Shown here piece after piece: positions 44,303-53,250 of a DNA stretch of 64,000 nt. The notes beneath the pieces were generated by a model. It was not told the DNA's origin. It worked only from the letters and a program-made list of their open reading frames with translations, and made no database searches. Every line of letters begins with the position of its first letter. The first letter of the stretch is position 1. A program made the position numbers and the translations under genes. Origin of the DNA: Sphingobacterium pedocola (GTDB lineage: Bacteria > Bacteroidota > Bacteroidia > Sphingobacteriales > Sphingobacteriaceae); the NCBI RefSeq assembly GCF_015209965.1, contig NZ_MU158689.1:2362248-2426247 (forward strand), given 5' to 3'.

Positions 44303-45043
44303 ATGAGCATAGATAAGTACATACAAGACGGTCAAGACCCGAAAGTCATTGAGAAAATATACACTAAAATCATCGACATGTTAACACATGGCGAATCGAT
44401 CAATTATATCGCTCTGCAAAAAAAGCCTGCGGTGACGTTATTGCCCGATAGCATCACGATTAGTAATAAACGCATCTTTTTATGTGAGTTTACCAAACTC
44501 GGATTAGCGACCAATTTTGAAATTTTTTCATGGAAAGACATTAAAGACATTGCTTTTAAAGAAGAGATTTTTGGATCTAAAGTTACCGTTATTCCATTTA
44601 CCGGGGAGAACCTAAGTATCGATTACATTCCTAAAATACAAGCTCGGAAGCTCTATCAGTTAATCAAAGATGCATTGGAGAGTAATAAAAGCGGCGTTGA
44701 AAAAAGCACGCCTATTGCAAAAGCTTCCTCTCCCTCGCCGTCATATCCGGCTACGGAGCCTGCACAGGTTAGACCGCGCTATACGGAGCCTGTAAAAAAT
44801 GAGGCGAATGTAGAGAGATCACCCATTGCTGCACCTACTCCTAAAGTAATAACAGAACAGGATAACACGACGAACAATTTCGGTACCCCGGCGCAGACAG
44901 CTGTTCCACTGTCAACTTCAAAGCCGGAAGAAGAGGACGAATTAACCCAGAAGTTAAAAAAGCTAAAAACACTTTACGACAAACAGTTGATCACTCAGGC
45001 GGAATACGAGACGAAAAAATCAGAAATCCTGTCGCAGTTATAG
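44303..45043 (+). CDS. SHOCT-domain protein with PH-like N-terminus
   Basis: A 246-aa protein without signal peptide or clear membrane helix. The N-terminal half (residues about 30-120) is beta-rich (ALQKKPAVTLLPDSITISNK, IFSWKDIKDIAFKEEIFG) like bacterial PH-type domains. A Pro/Ala/Thr-rich linker follows. The C-terminus is a short oligomerisation SHOCT motif (LKKLKTLYDKQLITQAEYE). The start is ATG 44303 instead of an upstream TTG. Function unknown. It lies 64 bp before lnt on the same strand. Confidence 0.75.
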   Translation: MSIDKYIQDGQDPKVIEKIYTKIIDMLTHGESINYIALQKKPAVTLLPDSITISNKRIFLCEFTKLGLATNFEIFSWKDIKDIAFKEEIFGSKVTVIPFTGENLSIDYIPKIQARKLYQLIKDALESNKSGVEKSTPIAKASSPSPSYPATEPAQVRPRYTEPVKNEANVERSPIAAPTPKVITEQDNTTNNFGTPAQTAVPLSTSKPEEEDELTQKLKKLKTLYDKQLITQAEYETKKSEILSQL

Positions 45044-45107
45044 CACAATCAAAAGGGGATCGGTCTTTTAAACGGACACAAACCCGGTATAATGACAATA
45101 GTAGCAG

Positions 45108-46715
45108 ATGAAGAACAACTACCTGTTGGCGCTGTTAAGTGCCTTTATTCTTTGGCTAGCGTGGCCACCCATTCCTTATAGCAGTATTTTCCTTTTTGTA
45201 GGTTTCGTTCCTTTGCTGATTGCGTGTGAACGTGTGATGCGTAGTACCTTCACCAAAAAAGGCAAAAAGATATTTATCCTGGCTTTTGTAACAGGCTTTG
45301 TTTGGAACACCGCTTCTATATACTGGGTATTTAATGCCATGAATGCTTATCTACCGGCATGGGTTTCCATACTGATTTCTTTGATCCCATTCGGACTAGC
45401 ACCACTGTTAATGGCTTTAGTATTTCGGTTATACTATCAATTACGCAAACGCAACACCGTCTTTCTAAGCTTTTTCGGATTGATCGCCTTCTGGATCACC
45501 TACGAATATCTACACCAAATATGGGATCTATCCTTCCCGTGGATGACGCTAGGCAACGGTTTTGCTAATTTCCATCAGCTGATACAATGGTATACTATTA
45601 CTGGCGTATACGGTGGCACTCTTTGGGTATGGGCAACGAACGTTCTTATTTTTCTCCTGATATGGCAACGCATCAGCAAAACAGAATCAATATCTACTAA
45701 AAAGCTTGTTATTTCCGTTTTCTCACTTGTATTAATCCCGAGTGTAATATCCATTATCCAATATATTTCTTACGAGGAGCACGTCAATCCCTCGGAAATA
45801 GTGGTCGTACAGCCCAATATAGATCCTTACGAAAAGTTCGGATCTATACCTCCAGAGGATCAACTGCACAACCTCATTACCTTGTCGGAAGGTGTTGCAA
45901 AACCAAATACAGAATTTTTCATTTGGCCTGAAACGGCTGTTTCAGCTCGAGGCAGAATCGACGAAGAGGAATTCAGAACATATTCAGCTTATGAAGGGAT
46001 AAGTCACTTTTTGGAGAAATATCACAACGGAAACGTCCTCTCAGGTATCGAAAGCTATCGAATCTATATGAATCAAGCGACACCGACAGCGAGTCGCTAT
46101 GGAAACGTTTTCGTAGATAGTTATAATGCCGCTGTGTTGATAGATGGGTCGTCTAAACTCCAGTTCTACCACAAGTCAAAGTTAGTACCCGGGGTTGAGC
46201 AGATGCCATTTGGCAGTGCACTATCGTTTATGAAACCTTTGTTCGATCATTTTGGGGGTACCACAGGCGGTTACGCCAGTGACCCCGAGCCTACGGTATT
46301 TTATTCAGCAAGCGGAATAGGCGCCGCTCCGGTAATATGTTACGAGTCGATTTGGGGAGATTATGTCGCGCAGTATGTTAAAAAAGGGGCCCAATTTATC
46401 GCTATAGTGACTAACGATGGATGGTGGAAGAACACCTCTGGTAAAGATCAACATCTTCAGTATGCGAAGCTTCGGGCCATTGAGAATCGACGCTGGGTGG
46501 CACGATCTGCTAATACAGGGATTTCAGGTTTTATAAACCAACGAGGCGACATTGTCCAAAAAACGGCCTGGTGGGTACCGGCAGCTTTATCTCAGGAAAT
46601 AAATTTAAATGAGGAACTCACTCTTTATACTAAGTTGGGTGATGTAATCGTGTATTTGTCCCTAATCGGCAGTTTAGTGTCGATTGCGCTACTGCTAAGA
46701 CCAAAATCCAAATAA
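45108..46715 (+). CDS. lnt: Apolipoprotein N-acyltransferase
   Basis: A 535-aa inner-membrane enzyme with about six to seven N-terminal helices and a periplasmic nitrilase-like (CN_hydrolase) domain from about residue 225. Catalytic triad candidates are the Glu in FIWPETAVSARG, the Lys in YHKSKLVPGVEQMPFG and the Cys in PVICYESIWGDYV. It adds the third acyl chain to lipoproteins, several of which are encoded in this window. It is downstream of the SHOCT gene. Confidence 0.95.
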   Translation: MKNNYLLALLSAFILWLAWPPIPYSSIFLFVGFVPLLIACERVMRSTFTKKGKKIFILAFVTGFVWNTASIYWVFNAMNAYLPAWVSILISLIPFGLAPLLMALVFRLYYQLRKRNTVFLSFFGLIAFWITYEYLHQIWDLSFPWMTLGNGFANFHQLIQWYTITGVYGGTLWVWATNVLIFLLIWQRISKTESISTKKLVISVFSLVLIPSVISIIQYISYEEHVNPSEIVVVQPNIDPYEKFGSIPPEDQLHNLITLSEGVAKPNTEFFIWPETAVSARGRIDEEEFRTYSAYEGISHFLEKYHNGNVLSGIESYRIYMNQATPTASRYGNVFVDSYNAAVLIDGSSKLQFYHKSKLVPGVEQMPFGSALSFMKPLFDHFGGTTGGYASDPEPTVFYSASGIGAAPVICYESIWGDYVAQYVKKGAQFIAIVTNDGWWKNTSGKDQHLQYAKLRAIENRRWVARSANTGISGFINQRGDIVQKTAWWVPAALSQEINLNEELTLYTKLGDVIVYLSLIGSLVSIALLLRPKSK

Positions 46716-46741
46716 TGGTATTAAAATTACATTACATTCGT

Positions 46742-46749
46742 TAAATTTG
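46742..46749 (+). promoter_or_regulatory. -7 element directly before the cysteine desulfurase gene
   Basis: TAAATTTG, an exact TAnnTTTG match, ends 5 nt before ATG 46755, again predicting a leaderless or near-leaderless transcript. Confidence 0.55.
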
Positions 46750-46754
46750 CGGCT

Positions 46755-47882
46755 ATGCATGTATATTTAGACAATGCCGCTACAACGCCTTTGGATTCGG
46801 AGGTCTTAGAAGTAATGGTAGAAACCATGAAAAACGATTTTGGAAACCCCTCTTCAATCCATTCTCATGGGCGTCAAGTGAAAACGATAATTGAAAAAGC
46901 AAGAAAGACCATAGCGACCTTACTACACGCTTCTCCTTCCGAAATATTTTTTACTTCTGGGGGTACCGAAGCCGATAATATGGCTATTGTACGCTCTATC
47001 GAAGATTTCGGCATTACACATGCGATCACATCCCCGATAGAACACCACGCCGTACTTCACACCTTGGAAGAGCTGGAAAAAACAGGTAAGATACACTTGG
47101 ATTTTCTCCGTTTGGACGAGAAAGGCAACATTGATCTCTCGCATTTGGAATCGCTACTTACCACCAATCCGCGAACTTTTGTATCTATAATGCATGCTAA
47201 TAATGAACTGGGCAATTTAACGGATATCAAACGTATCTCAGAAATCTGTAAACAATACAACGCAATCTTCCATTCGGACACGGTACAGACGATGGGACAT
47301 TATGTGCACGATTTATCCGAATTAAAGATTGATTTTATTACGGGAGCCGGGCATAAATTTCACGGTCCGAAGGGTGTGGGTTTTTTATACATTAACGGGA
47401 AGAATAAAATAAAGCCCTTTATATACGGAGGAGCGCAAGAGCGCAACATGCGCGGTGGAACTGAAAACGTATACGGTATTGCAGGCCTCGCGAAAGCATT
47501 GGAAATAGCCTATCGTGATATGAACGACCACCAACTATATATCCAAGGTTTAAAGGATTACATGAAACTGGAATTGCAAAAAGCCATTCCCCATATCAGA
47601 TTCAATGGAAATACAGAAGCGGACAACTCATTATATACTGTATTGAATGTATCTCTACCCTGCACGGATATGAGCGATATGCTTTTATTTAACTTAGATA
47701 TTTCGGGGATATCTGCCTCCGGCGGAAGCGCTTGTAGTTCAGGTTCGGATATAGGATCTCATGTTTTACGTGGTATTAAAGCAGATAGTTCACGTCCCTC
47801 GGTTAGGTTTTCCTTTAGTAAAAACAATACAAAGGACGAAATAGACTTTGTAGTAGCAAAGCTAAAAACGCTCTGTGAATGA
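46755..47882 (+). CDS. Cysteine desulfurase (IscS/NifS-like)
   Basis: A 375-aa PLP enzyme. MHVYLDNAATTPLDSEV is the standard start. SGGTEADNMAI contacts PLP, HANNELGNL and FHSDTVQTMGH are conserved, and the Schiff-base Lys is K201 in TGAGHKFHGPKG. The persulfide Cys is C327 in SGGSACSSGSD. It moves sulfur from cysteine to Fe-S scaffolds or tRNA thiolation enzymes. Isolated gene without isc/suf neighbours. Confidence 0.95.
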   Translation: MHVYLDNAATTPLDSEVLEVMVETMKNDFGNPSSIHSHGRQVKTIIEKARKTIATLLHASPSEIFFTSGGTEADNMAIVRSIEDFGITHAITSPIEHHAVLHTLEELEKTGKIHLDFLRLDEKGNIDLSHLESLLTTNPRTFVSIMHANNELGNLTDIKRISEICKQYNAIFHSDTVQTMGHYVHDLSELKIDFITGAGHKFHGPKGVGFLYINGKNKIKPFIYGGAQERNMRGGTENVYGIAGLAKALEIAYRDMNDHQLYIQGLKDYMKLELQKAIPHIRFNGNTEADNSLYTVLNVSLPCTDMSDMLLFNLDISGISASGGSACSSGSDIGSHVLRGIKADSSRPSVRFSFSKNNTKDEIDFVVAKLKTLCE

Positions 47883-47888
47883 GTCAGT

Positions 47889-47925
47889 AACCTGAAAGAA
47901 GACCTATGGTCTCCTCTTTTAGGTT
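47889..47925 (+). terminator. Probable terminator after the cysteine desulfurase gene
   Basis: An imperfect inverted repeat (47889-47904 with 47908-47925; a 16-nt arm against an 18-nt arm with small bulges), lying just after the stop of the plus-strand gene and before the convergent NlpE-like gene. Confidence 0.5.
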
Positions 47926-47929
47926 ATTG

Positions 47930-48349
47930 TCATTTTATCTTTTCTAGTTGATAATTTTCTGCCAAATCTCCGGTAATCGTATTCCCAGCTAAATCCAGTT
48001 GCCAGAGTATACCGTCAACGATCTTATATTCGTAGTCCAACCCCTCTAGTACTAGATTATTTTTTTCTATCTTCCAATTTCCATTTTTTATAAACTTGTC
48101 GGATGATTTCCCGACGTATATATATATCAATTCGTAAGAATGATCTTTACTTAATGCCAGTACGGTATTGATTGTTTCACAATCTGCACAGGGTAATTTA
48201 CCTGAGTAGTGACCAATAACGTTCGCAGAAAGAAACTCTAAATTTTCTTTTTTATCAAGCGTATTGGATGACTTCTTATTATTTATACAGCTAATAAATA
48301 ATAAAAAAGCGACTAGAATAGAAAACAATATCGTGGAAAATGTTCGCAT
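47930..48349 (-). CDS. NlpE N-terminal-domain lipoprotein
   Basis: A 139-aa lipoprotein: signal with lipobox (LLFISCINNKK). The body shows the NlpE_N fold signatures: IGHYSGKLPCADCETINTVL with CxxC, WKIEKNNLVLEG and a short beta-barrel. In E. coli NlpE senses surface and lipoprotein-folding stress (Cpx) and was first linked to copper. Here only the N-terminal domain exists, as is usual in Bacteroidota. Cpx-type signalling should not be assumed. Confidence 0.85.
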   Translation of the reverse strand: MRTFSTILFSILVAFLLFISCINNKKSSNTLDKKENLEFLSANVIGHYSGKLPCADCETINTVLALSKDHSYELIYIYVGKSSDKFIKNGNWKIEKNNLVLEGLDYEYKIVDGILWQLDLAGNTITGDLAENYQLEKIK

Positions 48350-48415
48350 TTACTTCATTTGCTTATGCCTTTCAAAAAGGATACCAAAATTCAGCAATAG
48401 CATTTTTTTTAGTCA

Positions 48416-48745
48416 CTAATCATCGTCATCATCAAAACCTGTTGCCAAATTGTATGCATTCTGAAGCTCCCCCAAAGCATGTGTATTTCTTACCTTACGA
48501 GCCACGTGCATTCCCAGTTGATAAATCTTTAACGCTTCCTCTTTATTGTTTTCCTTCTCTAAAAACTTCCCATAATGATAATATGTACCCACGTAATCCG
48601 GAAAATTTTCTACCAAATCTTTAAATCCTTTTTCCACCTTTTCCATATCCTCAGCCTTTAGGTATTCCATGGTGAGTGCATATTTTAAAAAAGGATCCTG
48701 AGGACTTTCCGCTACAAACGACAATAATTGTGTTAATCTATCCAT
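48416..48745 (-). CDS. Small TPR-containing protein
   Basis: A 109-aa soluble protein made of about two to three tetratricopeptide-like helices (DPFLKYALTMEYLKAEDME, YVGTYYHYGKFLEKENNKEEALKIY in part) with an Asp-rich C-terminus (GFDDDDD). It is probably a protein-interaction adapter. Its direct upstream region is the 634-bp gap described at 48746-49379. Confidence 0.8.
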   Translation of the reverse strand: MDRLTQLLSFVAESPQDPFLKYALTMEYLKAEDMEKVEKGFKDLVENFPDYVGTYYHYGKFLEKENNKEEALKIYQLGMHVARKVRNTHALGELQNAYNLATGFDDDDD

Positions 48746-48866
48746 GAAAAAGATTTCTATATTATTTCACAAAATAAGTCAAAGCAATTCTAAAAACAAA
48801 ACGAAGGCTTATAATGTCCTGTATTAAGTAGATTTCTAGAAAGGATAATAATCTCAAACAAATCTT

Positions 48867-49040
48867 TTATTTATGCACATTCTTTTGTCGCTCGCCGCGA
48901 CGTGGCATTCCTTTTTTCCGCAAAAAGGAATCAAAAACTCGTCGCTGTACCCATTTGCAACAGCGATTCGTGCCTCCTCCTGCTATTGGCAAATGGCTAA
49001 GGCGACATTTGTCGAATTGTAAGGGTGCTGCGTTTGTATG
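48867..49040 (-). repeat. Possible dispersed-repeat fragment (57-codon open frame without start)
   Basis: Between two stops the minus strand reads through 57 codons including KWVQRRVFDSFLRKKGM and PRRGERQKNVHK. It has several overlapping hairpins and a base composition unlike the flanking AT-rich DNA. I have the impression of having seen near-identical text in intergenic regions of other Bacteroidota, but I cannot verify it here. It more likely represents a repeat or structured RNA than a protein gene. Confidence 0.35.
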
Positions 49041-49152
49041 TTAAGCACAAAAGCTGTTGGATAGCACGGAAGAATATATAGCATGTGCGCGGATTACTTA
49101 TCTCGTCTCATTTACAGCGGCGGAAAAACAAAGAGAATGAAGCTGGATACGT

Positions 49153-49195
49153 GCGGAGGGAGAGGCCTTGGGGGCTCCAAGGACTAGGCCTCCGC
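49153..49195. repeat. Two-tier GC-rich hairpin
   Basis: An outer stem GCGGAGG (49153-49159) / CCTCCGC (49189-49195) encloses an inner stem CCTTGG (49166-49171) / CCAAGG (49177-49182) with a 5-nt loop. Both stems are perfect. No T-run follows on either side, so it is not a standard terminator. Confidence 0.7.
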
Positions 49196-49354
49196 GGCCA
49201 ATGAGTGGAAGTAAACTAGATTAATTTAATCCTTCCTTTATTATCCCTGCCCGTATCAAGATTAACCTAAAGTCTACACTCTAAATTACTATGCTAGCAT
49301 ACAAAATGACAAAAAATTGACCGAGACTGATAAGGGAAGATTCGGATAAAATAG

Positions 49355-49362
49355 TAGGTTTG
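49355..49362 (+). promoter_or_regulatory. -7 element of etfBA
   Basis: TAGGTTTG, an exact TAnnTTTG match, 17 nt before the etfB ATG. Confidence 0.5.
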
Positions 49363-49379
49363 TATAAACGCTATTAATT

Positions 49380-50120
49380 ATGAAGATATTAGTTTGCATC
49401 AGCAATGTCCCCGACACGACATCTAAAATAACTTTCACGAATAATAACAGTGAATTCAACAACACTGGAATTCAATACATTATAAATCCATACGATGAAA
49501 TTGCACTATCTAAAGCCGTGGATCTCGTAAATGGAGGAGCCGACGGAACAGTTACTGTAATTAATGTCGGTGACGTTTCTACGGAGCCCACCATCCGGAA
49601 AGCGCTTGCGATTGGCGCCGATCAAGCAATACGCGTAAATGCTACTCCTAAGGACGCGTGGTTTGTCGCCAACCAAATTGCGGAATATGCAAAATCAAAT
49701 GATTTTGATTTGATTTTAACCGGACGGGAATCCATCGACTACAACGGAGCACAAGTACCTGCAATGCTTGGCGAGCTTCTTTCGATTCCCTCGGTTTCTA
49801 TTGCTAAAAAATTGACTATTGAAGGCAATGAAGCAACCATCGAGCGTGAGATAGAGGGTGGCAAAGAAGTGCTGACAGCGAACTTACCGGTTGTTGTAGG
49901 TACTGCTGAAGGGGTAGCCGAGCCAAAAATCCCGAACATGAGAGGCATTATGGGTGCCCGTTCAAAACCGTTGGAAATCGTCGAACCGATAGCAGTAGCA
50001 GCCTTGACATCCTTTAGTCACTATGAAACGCCAGCCATACGAAGTAACGTTAAATTGATCGAAGAAAGCAATGTAAATGAGTTAGTAAACTTATTGCATA
50101 CCGAAGCAAAAGTTATTTAA
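49380..50120 (+). CDS. etfB: Electron transfer flavoprotein, beta subunit
   Basis: A 246-aa cytoplasmic subunit. MKILVCISNVPDTTSKI start, NPYDEIALSKAVDL, the signature VGTAEGVAEPKIPNMRGIMGARSKPLE (in part) and the AMP-binding region are typical. With EtfA it accepts electrons from acyl-CoA and other flavin dehydrogenases. EtfA follows after 20 bp. No ETF:quinone oxidoreductase or dehydrogenase gene is close by. Confidence 0.96.
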   Translation: MKILVCISNVPDTTSKITFTNNNSEFNNTGIQYIINPYDEIALSKAVDLVNGGADGTVTVINVGDVSTEPTIRKALAIGADQAIRVNATPKDAWFVANQIAEYAKSNDFDLILTGRESIDYNGAQVPAMLGELLSIPSVSIAKKLTIEGNEATIEREIEGGKEVLTANLPVVVGTAEGVAEPKIPNMRGIMGARSKPLEIVEPIAVAALTSFSHYETPAIRSNVKLIEESNVNELVNLLHTEAKVI

Positions 50121-50140
50121 TCACTTAATTAAGAAATGAC

Positions 50141-51118
50141 ATGTCAGTATTAGTATATATAGAAAATACCGAAGGGTTACTTAAAAAATCGGCTTTTGAG
50201 GTTGCTTCTTATGCGTCACAAATTGCAAATCTACAACAGACCCAAGCCGTAGCTATTTCCATCGGAGATGTGGCCGATACTGAGTTGCAAAAGTTAGAAA
50301 ACTATGGAATCAGTAAAGTTTTAACGGTGACTAACGATAACCTTAAATCTTTTATTAACCAGGCATATGCTTCTATAATTGCTGCCGGTGCACAAAAAGA
50401 GGGGGCAGATATCGTCGTACTGTCGAATTCATTCAGCGGAAAAGGTCTCGCTCCCCGCATTGCGACAAAGCTGGAGGCTGGTTTAGTATCAGGTGCAATA
50501 AGTATCCCTACCTTCAACGCTGATTCGACTGAGGTGAAGAGAACTGCTTTTTCAAGTAAAGCCATTGCAACGGTAACCATTACTTCACCGATTAAGGTAA
50601 TTACCTTATCTCCAAACGCATTCGAAGTCGAAGAACATAAGGTATCAGCACAAATAGAAAATTTTGTACCTGAGATCGCGACGACGGATTTTAACACCAT
50701 AGTGAAAGAAATTGTGCGTGCTACAGATAAAATTTCTCTTCCTGAAGCCGAGATTGTTGTTTCTGCAGGGCGGGGACTTAAAGGACCTGAAAACTGGGGA
50801 ATGATAGAAGAACTAGCAGATGTATTAGGTGCAGCTACTGCCTGCTCTAAACCCGTATCCGATGCAGGCTGGAGACCACATGCTGAGCATGTCGGTCAGA
50901 CCGGGATAGTGGTAAGTCCTAATCTTTATATTGCCATAGGCATTTCAGGAGCGATCCAGCATCTTGCGGGAGTAAGCTCTTCCAAAACAATAGTTGTCAT
51001 CAATAAAGACCCTGAAGCACCCTTCTTCAAAGTAGCGGACTACGGGATAGTGGGTGATGCTTTCGTCGTTGTACCACAGCTTATTGCTGCGCTAAAGACG
51101 TACAAGGGAAATTCGTAA
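50141..51118 (+). CDS. etfA: Electron transfer flavoprotein, alpha subunit
   Basis: A 325-aa FAD-binding subunit. The C-terminal domain contains [20 protein letters not shown], the ETF-alpha signature ...[30 protein letters not shown] (in part) and [20 protein letters not shown]. It forms the heterodimer with EtfB, feeding electrons from beta-oxidation-type dehydrogenases into the respiratory chain. A strong terminator follows at 51139-51169. Confidence 0.97.
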   Translation: MSVLVYIENTEGLLKKSAFEVASYASQIANLQQTQAVAISIGDVADTELQKLENYGISKVLTVTNDNLKSFINQAYASIIAAGAQKEGADIVVLSNSFSGKGLAPRIATKLEAGLVSGAISIPTFNADSTEVKRTAFSSKAIATVTITSPIKVITLSPNAFEVEEHKVSAQIENFVPEIATTDFNTIVKEIVRATDKISLPEAEIVVSAGRGLKGPENWGMIEELADVLGAATACSKPVSDAGWRPHAEHVGQTGIVVSPNLYIAIGISGAIQHLAGVSSSKTIVVINKDPEAPFFKVADYGIVGDAFVVVPQLIAALKTYKGNS

Positions 51119-51138
51119 ATAGGTCAAGGGATATAGGC

Positions 51139-51169
51139 GACCTGAGCAGAAAACTGCTCAGGTCTTTTT
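51139..51169 (+). terminator. Terminator after etfA
   Basis: A perfect 11-bp stem GACCTGAGCAG (51139-51149) / CTGCTCAGGTC (51154-51164), AAAA loop, and TTTTT. Confidence 0.95.
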
Positions 51170-51218
51170 ATTTGCCATGAATATTTTACATCTTTGCATT
51201 ACCGTAAGGTGTTTTAGG

Positions 51219-51854
51219 ATGAAGAAAATTAAGCTAGATATAGTGGGCTTGTCGTATAGCCAAACACAGTCAGGCGCATACGCGTTGGTATTGGGAGAAG
51301 TGAATGGTAACCGTAGACTTCCGATAATTATCGGAAGCGCTGAAGCGCAATCCATTGCAGTTGAAATTGAAAAAATGACACCGAGTCGTCCGCTTACGCA
51401 TGACCTTTTTAAATCCTTTGCCGAGACTTTTGATATCAACATCAACGAGGTATTAATTTACAATCTAGTGGATGGAATTTTCTTTGCCAAAATCAGTTGT
51501 GTAAAAGATGGGAAAACGACAGAAATTGATGCGCGTACTTCTGATGCCGTTGCGTTAGCCGTTCGCTTTGATTCCCCGATCTACACGTATGATTTTATTA
51601 TGTCTTCTGCCGGAATCGTCATTGAAAGCAACGATTTTGCGTTCTTGGAGAATATCAGTTCGCCTGCAGAAGCTATTACTCCTCCAACTCCCACAGAAAA
51701 ACAAAAAGAACAAGCTCCTATTAAACCTGAAGTATCCCCCTACGCTTCACTCACTGACGAACAGCTAGAAAATACACTCCAAAAAGCTATTGAGAATGAG
51801 CAGTACGAAACCGCTGCTAAGGTTCGAGACGAAATCGAACGTAGAAAATCATAA
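51219..51854 (+). CDS. Bifunctional nuclease-domain protein with UVR motif
   Basis: A 211-aa protein. The N-terminal two thirds are a BFN (DNase-RNase, DUF151) domain: KKIKLDIVGLSYSQTQSGAYALVLGEV (in part), LPIIIGSAEAQSIAVEIEKM and ARTSDAVALAVRFDSPIY. The C-terminal 35 residues are a UvrB/UvrC-like helical motif (DEQLENTLQKAIENEQYETA). ATG 51219 is chosen because the longer frame would start inside the terminator region of etfA. The plant BFN has DNase and RNase activity; here the biochemical role is unproven. Confidence 0.9.
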   Translation: MKKIKLDIVGLSYSQTQSGAYALVLGEVNGNRRLPIIIGSAEAQSIAVEIEKMTPSRPLTHDLFKSFAETFDININEVLIYNLVDGIFFAKISCVKDGKTTEIDARTSDAVALAVRFDSPIYTYDFIMSSAGIVIESNDFAFLENISSPAEAITPPTPTEKQKEQAPIKPEVSPYASLTDEQLENTLQKAIENEQYETAAKVRDEIERRKS

Positions 51855-51863
51855 CGTATATAT

Positions 51864-53243
51864 ATGTCTACAAAGTTAAGATTGACCATCATGAATTTCC
51901 TGCAATTCTTTGTGTGGGGTGCATGGTTGATTACAATAGCCAACTATTGGTTTGGGACAAAGCAATGGGACGGAACGCAATTTGGGGCTATATTTTCTAC
52001 CATGGGTATTGCCTCACTTTTCATGCCTACATTAATTGGCATTATTGCGGATAGATGGATCAATGCGGAACGCCTATATATCGCACTGCATTTTTTGTAT
52101 GCCTTATGTCTAATCTATCTAACACAAGTTAACGAACCTTCAACATTTTTTAATATCATGCTCGCAGCGATGTGCTGTTACATGCCCACGTTAGCCTTAT
52201 CCAATTCTATCGCGTATACAGCATTGACGCAGGGGCAATATAACCTCATCAAAGCTTTCCCTCCTATTCGTGTATGGGGAACAATTGGCTTTATTGTTGC
52301 GATGTGGATAACTAACTTGACGGGAAATAAAGCTACCGAATATCAATTTTATATTGCGGCTGCGGGATCTATCACACTCGCTGTCTATTCGCTTTTCTTC
52401 ATTCCCAACTGTCCACCTCAGCATCTAACAAAAGCTAACGCAAGTATCACACAGCTACTTGGATTAGAAGCATTTAAGCTTTTCGGAAACTATAAAATGG
52501 CCTTGTTTTTTATCTTTTCTATGTTTCTGGGCGCAGCGTTACAATTAACCAACGCATACGGGGATGTTTTTCTCGATGAATTTAAATTTTATCCTAAATA
52601 CATAGACGCTATCGTGGTGAAATATTCCACCATTATCATGTCTATATCGCAAGTTTCGGAAACACTATTCATCCTAGCAATCCCCTTCTTTCTGCAAAAG
52701 TTTGGAATAAAACGTGTAATGCTTATATCGATGGTAGCCTGGGTCTTGCGCTTCGGGTTATTTGCTTATGGAGACCCATTCAGCGGATTATGGATGATTA
52801 TTTTGTCCTGCATAGTATATGGAATGGCATTCGATTTTTTCAATATCTCAGGTTCTCTTTTTGTGGAGACTACAACGGACTCCAAAATAAGATCTTCTGC
52901 CCAAGGTTTATTTATGATGATGACTAACGGATTTGGCGCTGTATTTGGTTCGCTGGCATCGGGATGGCTTATTGATAGATATTATACCTTATCTTTTGAC
53001 AATATCCACTCCCTATCAAGTTACTTGGACACCAGCCCGGATAATTCCAATTTACACAATTTTATCTCCTCAAGAGGTGTAAATATATCAAACGGAGCTT
53101 TTGATCATGCAATCTTCCTAAAAGATTGGTATCATATCTGGATCGCATTCGCCATTTATACGCTCGTGATTGCGGTGGCATTTGCAGTGTTATTCAAACA
53201 TGAACACCAAAGTCAACAAGTTGTTGGTGAACATTATCACTAA
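51864..53243 (+). CDS. Nucleoside:H+ symporter (NHS family MFS)
   Basis: A 459-aa inner-membrane protein with 12 helices. The start MNFLQFFVWGAWLITIANYW and the helix-2 region GIASLFMPTLIGIIADRW match the NupG/XapB nucleoside permease family. Family role: proton-driven uptake of nucleosides. It lies 9 bp after the bifunctional nuclease gene, so it is probably co-transcribed, and a nuclease-nucleoside-uptake link is conceivable. Confidence 0.9.
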   Translation: MSTKLRLTIMNFLQFFVWGAWLITIANYWFGTKQWDGTQFGAIFSTMGIASLFMPTLIGIIADRWINAERLYIALHFLYALCLIYLTQVNEPSTFFNIMLAAMCCYMPTLALSNSIAYTALTQGQYNLIKAFPPIRVWGTIGFIVAMWITNLTGNKATEYQFYIAAAGSITLAVYSLFFIPNCPPQHLTKANASITQLLGLEAFKLFGNYKMALFFIFSMFLGAALQLTNAYGDVFLDEFKFYPKYIDAIVVKYSTIIMSISQVSETLFILAIPFFLQKFGIKRVMLISMVAWVLRFGLFAYGDPFSGLWMIILSCIVYGMAFDFFNISGSLFVETTTDSKIRSSAQGLFMMMTNGFGAVFGSLASGWLIDRYYTLSFDNIHSLSSYLDTSPDNSNLHNFISSRGVNISNGAFDHAIFLKDWYHIWIAFAIYTLVIAVAFAVLFKHEHQSQQVVGEHYH

Positions 53244-53250
53244 TATTTTA

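Larger units (their letters stand above)
48746..49379. other. 634-bp gap with structured, repeat-like sequence
   Basis: No convincing gene. The part 48887-49015 carries several short inverted repeats: GTCGC/GCGAC (48887-48901), CCATTTGC/GCAAATGG (48951-48958 and 48989-48996), and ATTCC/GGAAT flanking a T/A run. A second GC-rich part is at 49153-49195. One frame on the minus strand stays open for 57 codons (48867-49040) but lacks a start until its last third. Proximal to etfB a -7 box lies at 49355-49362. Confidence 0.55.

Noticed and set aside
48887..49015. tRNA or known small RNA
   Set aside because: Inverted repeats are present but no cloverleaf arrangement and no T-loop sequence (GTTCGAATC type) is found.
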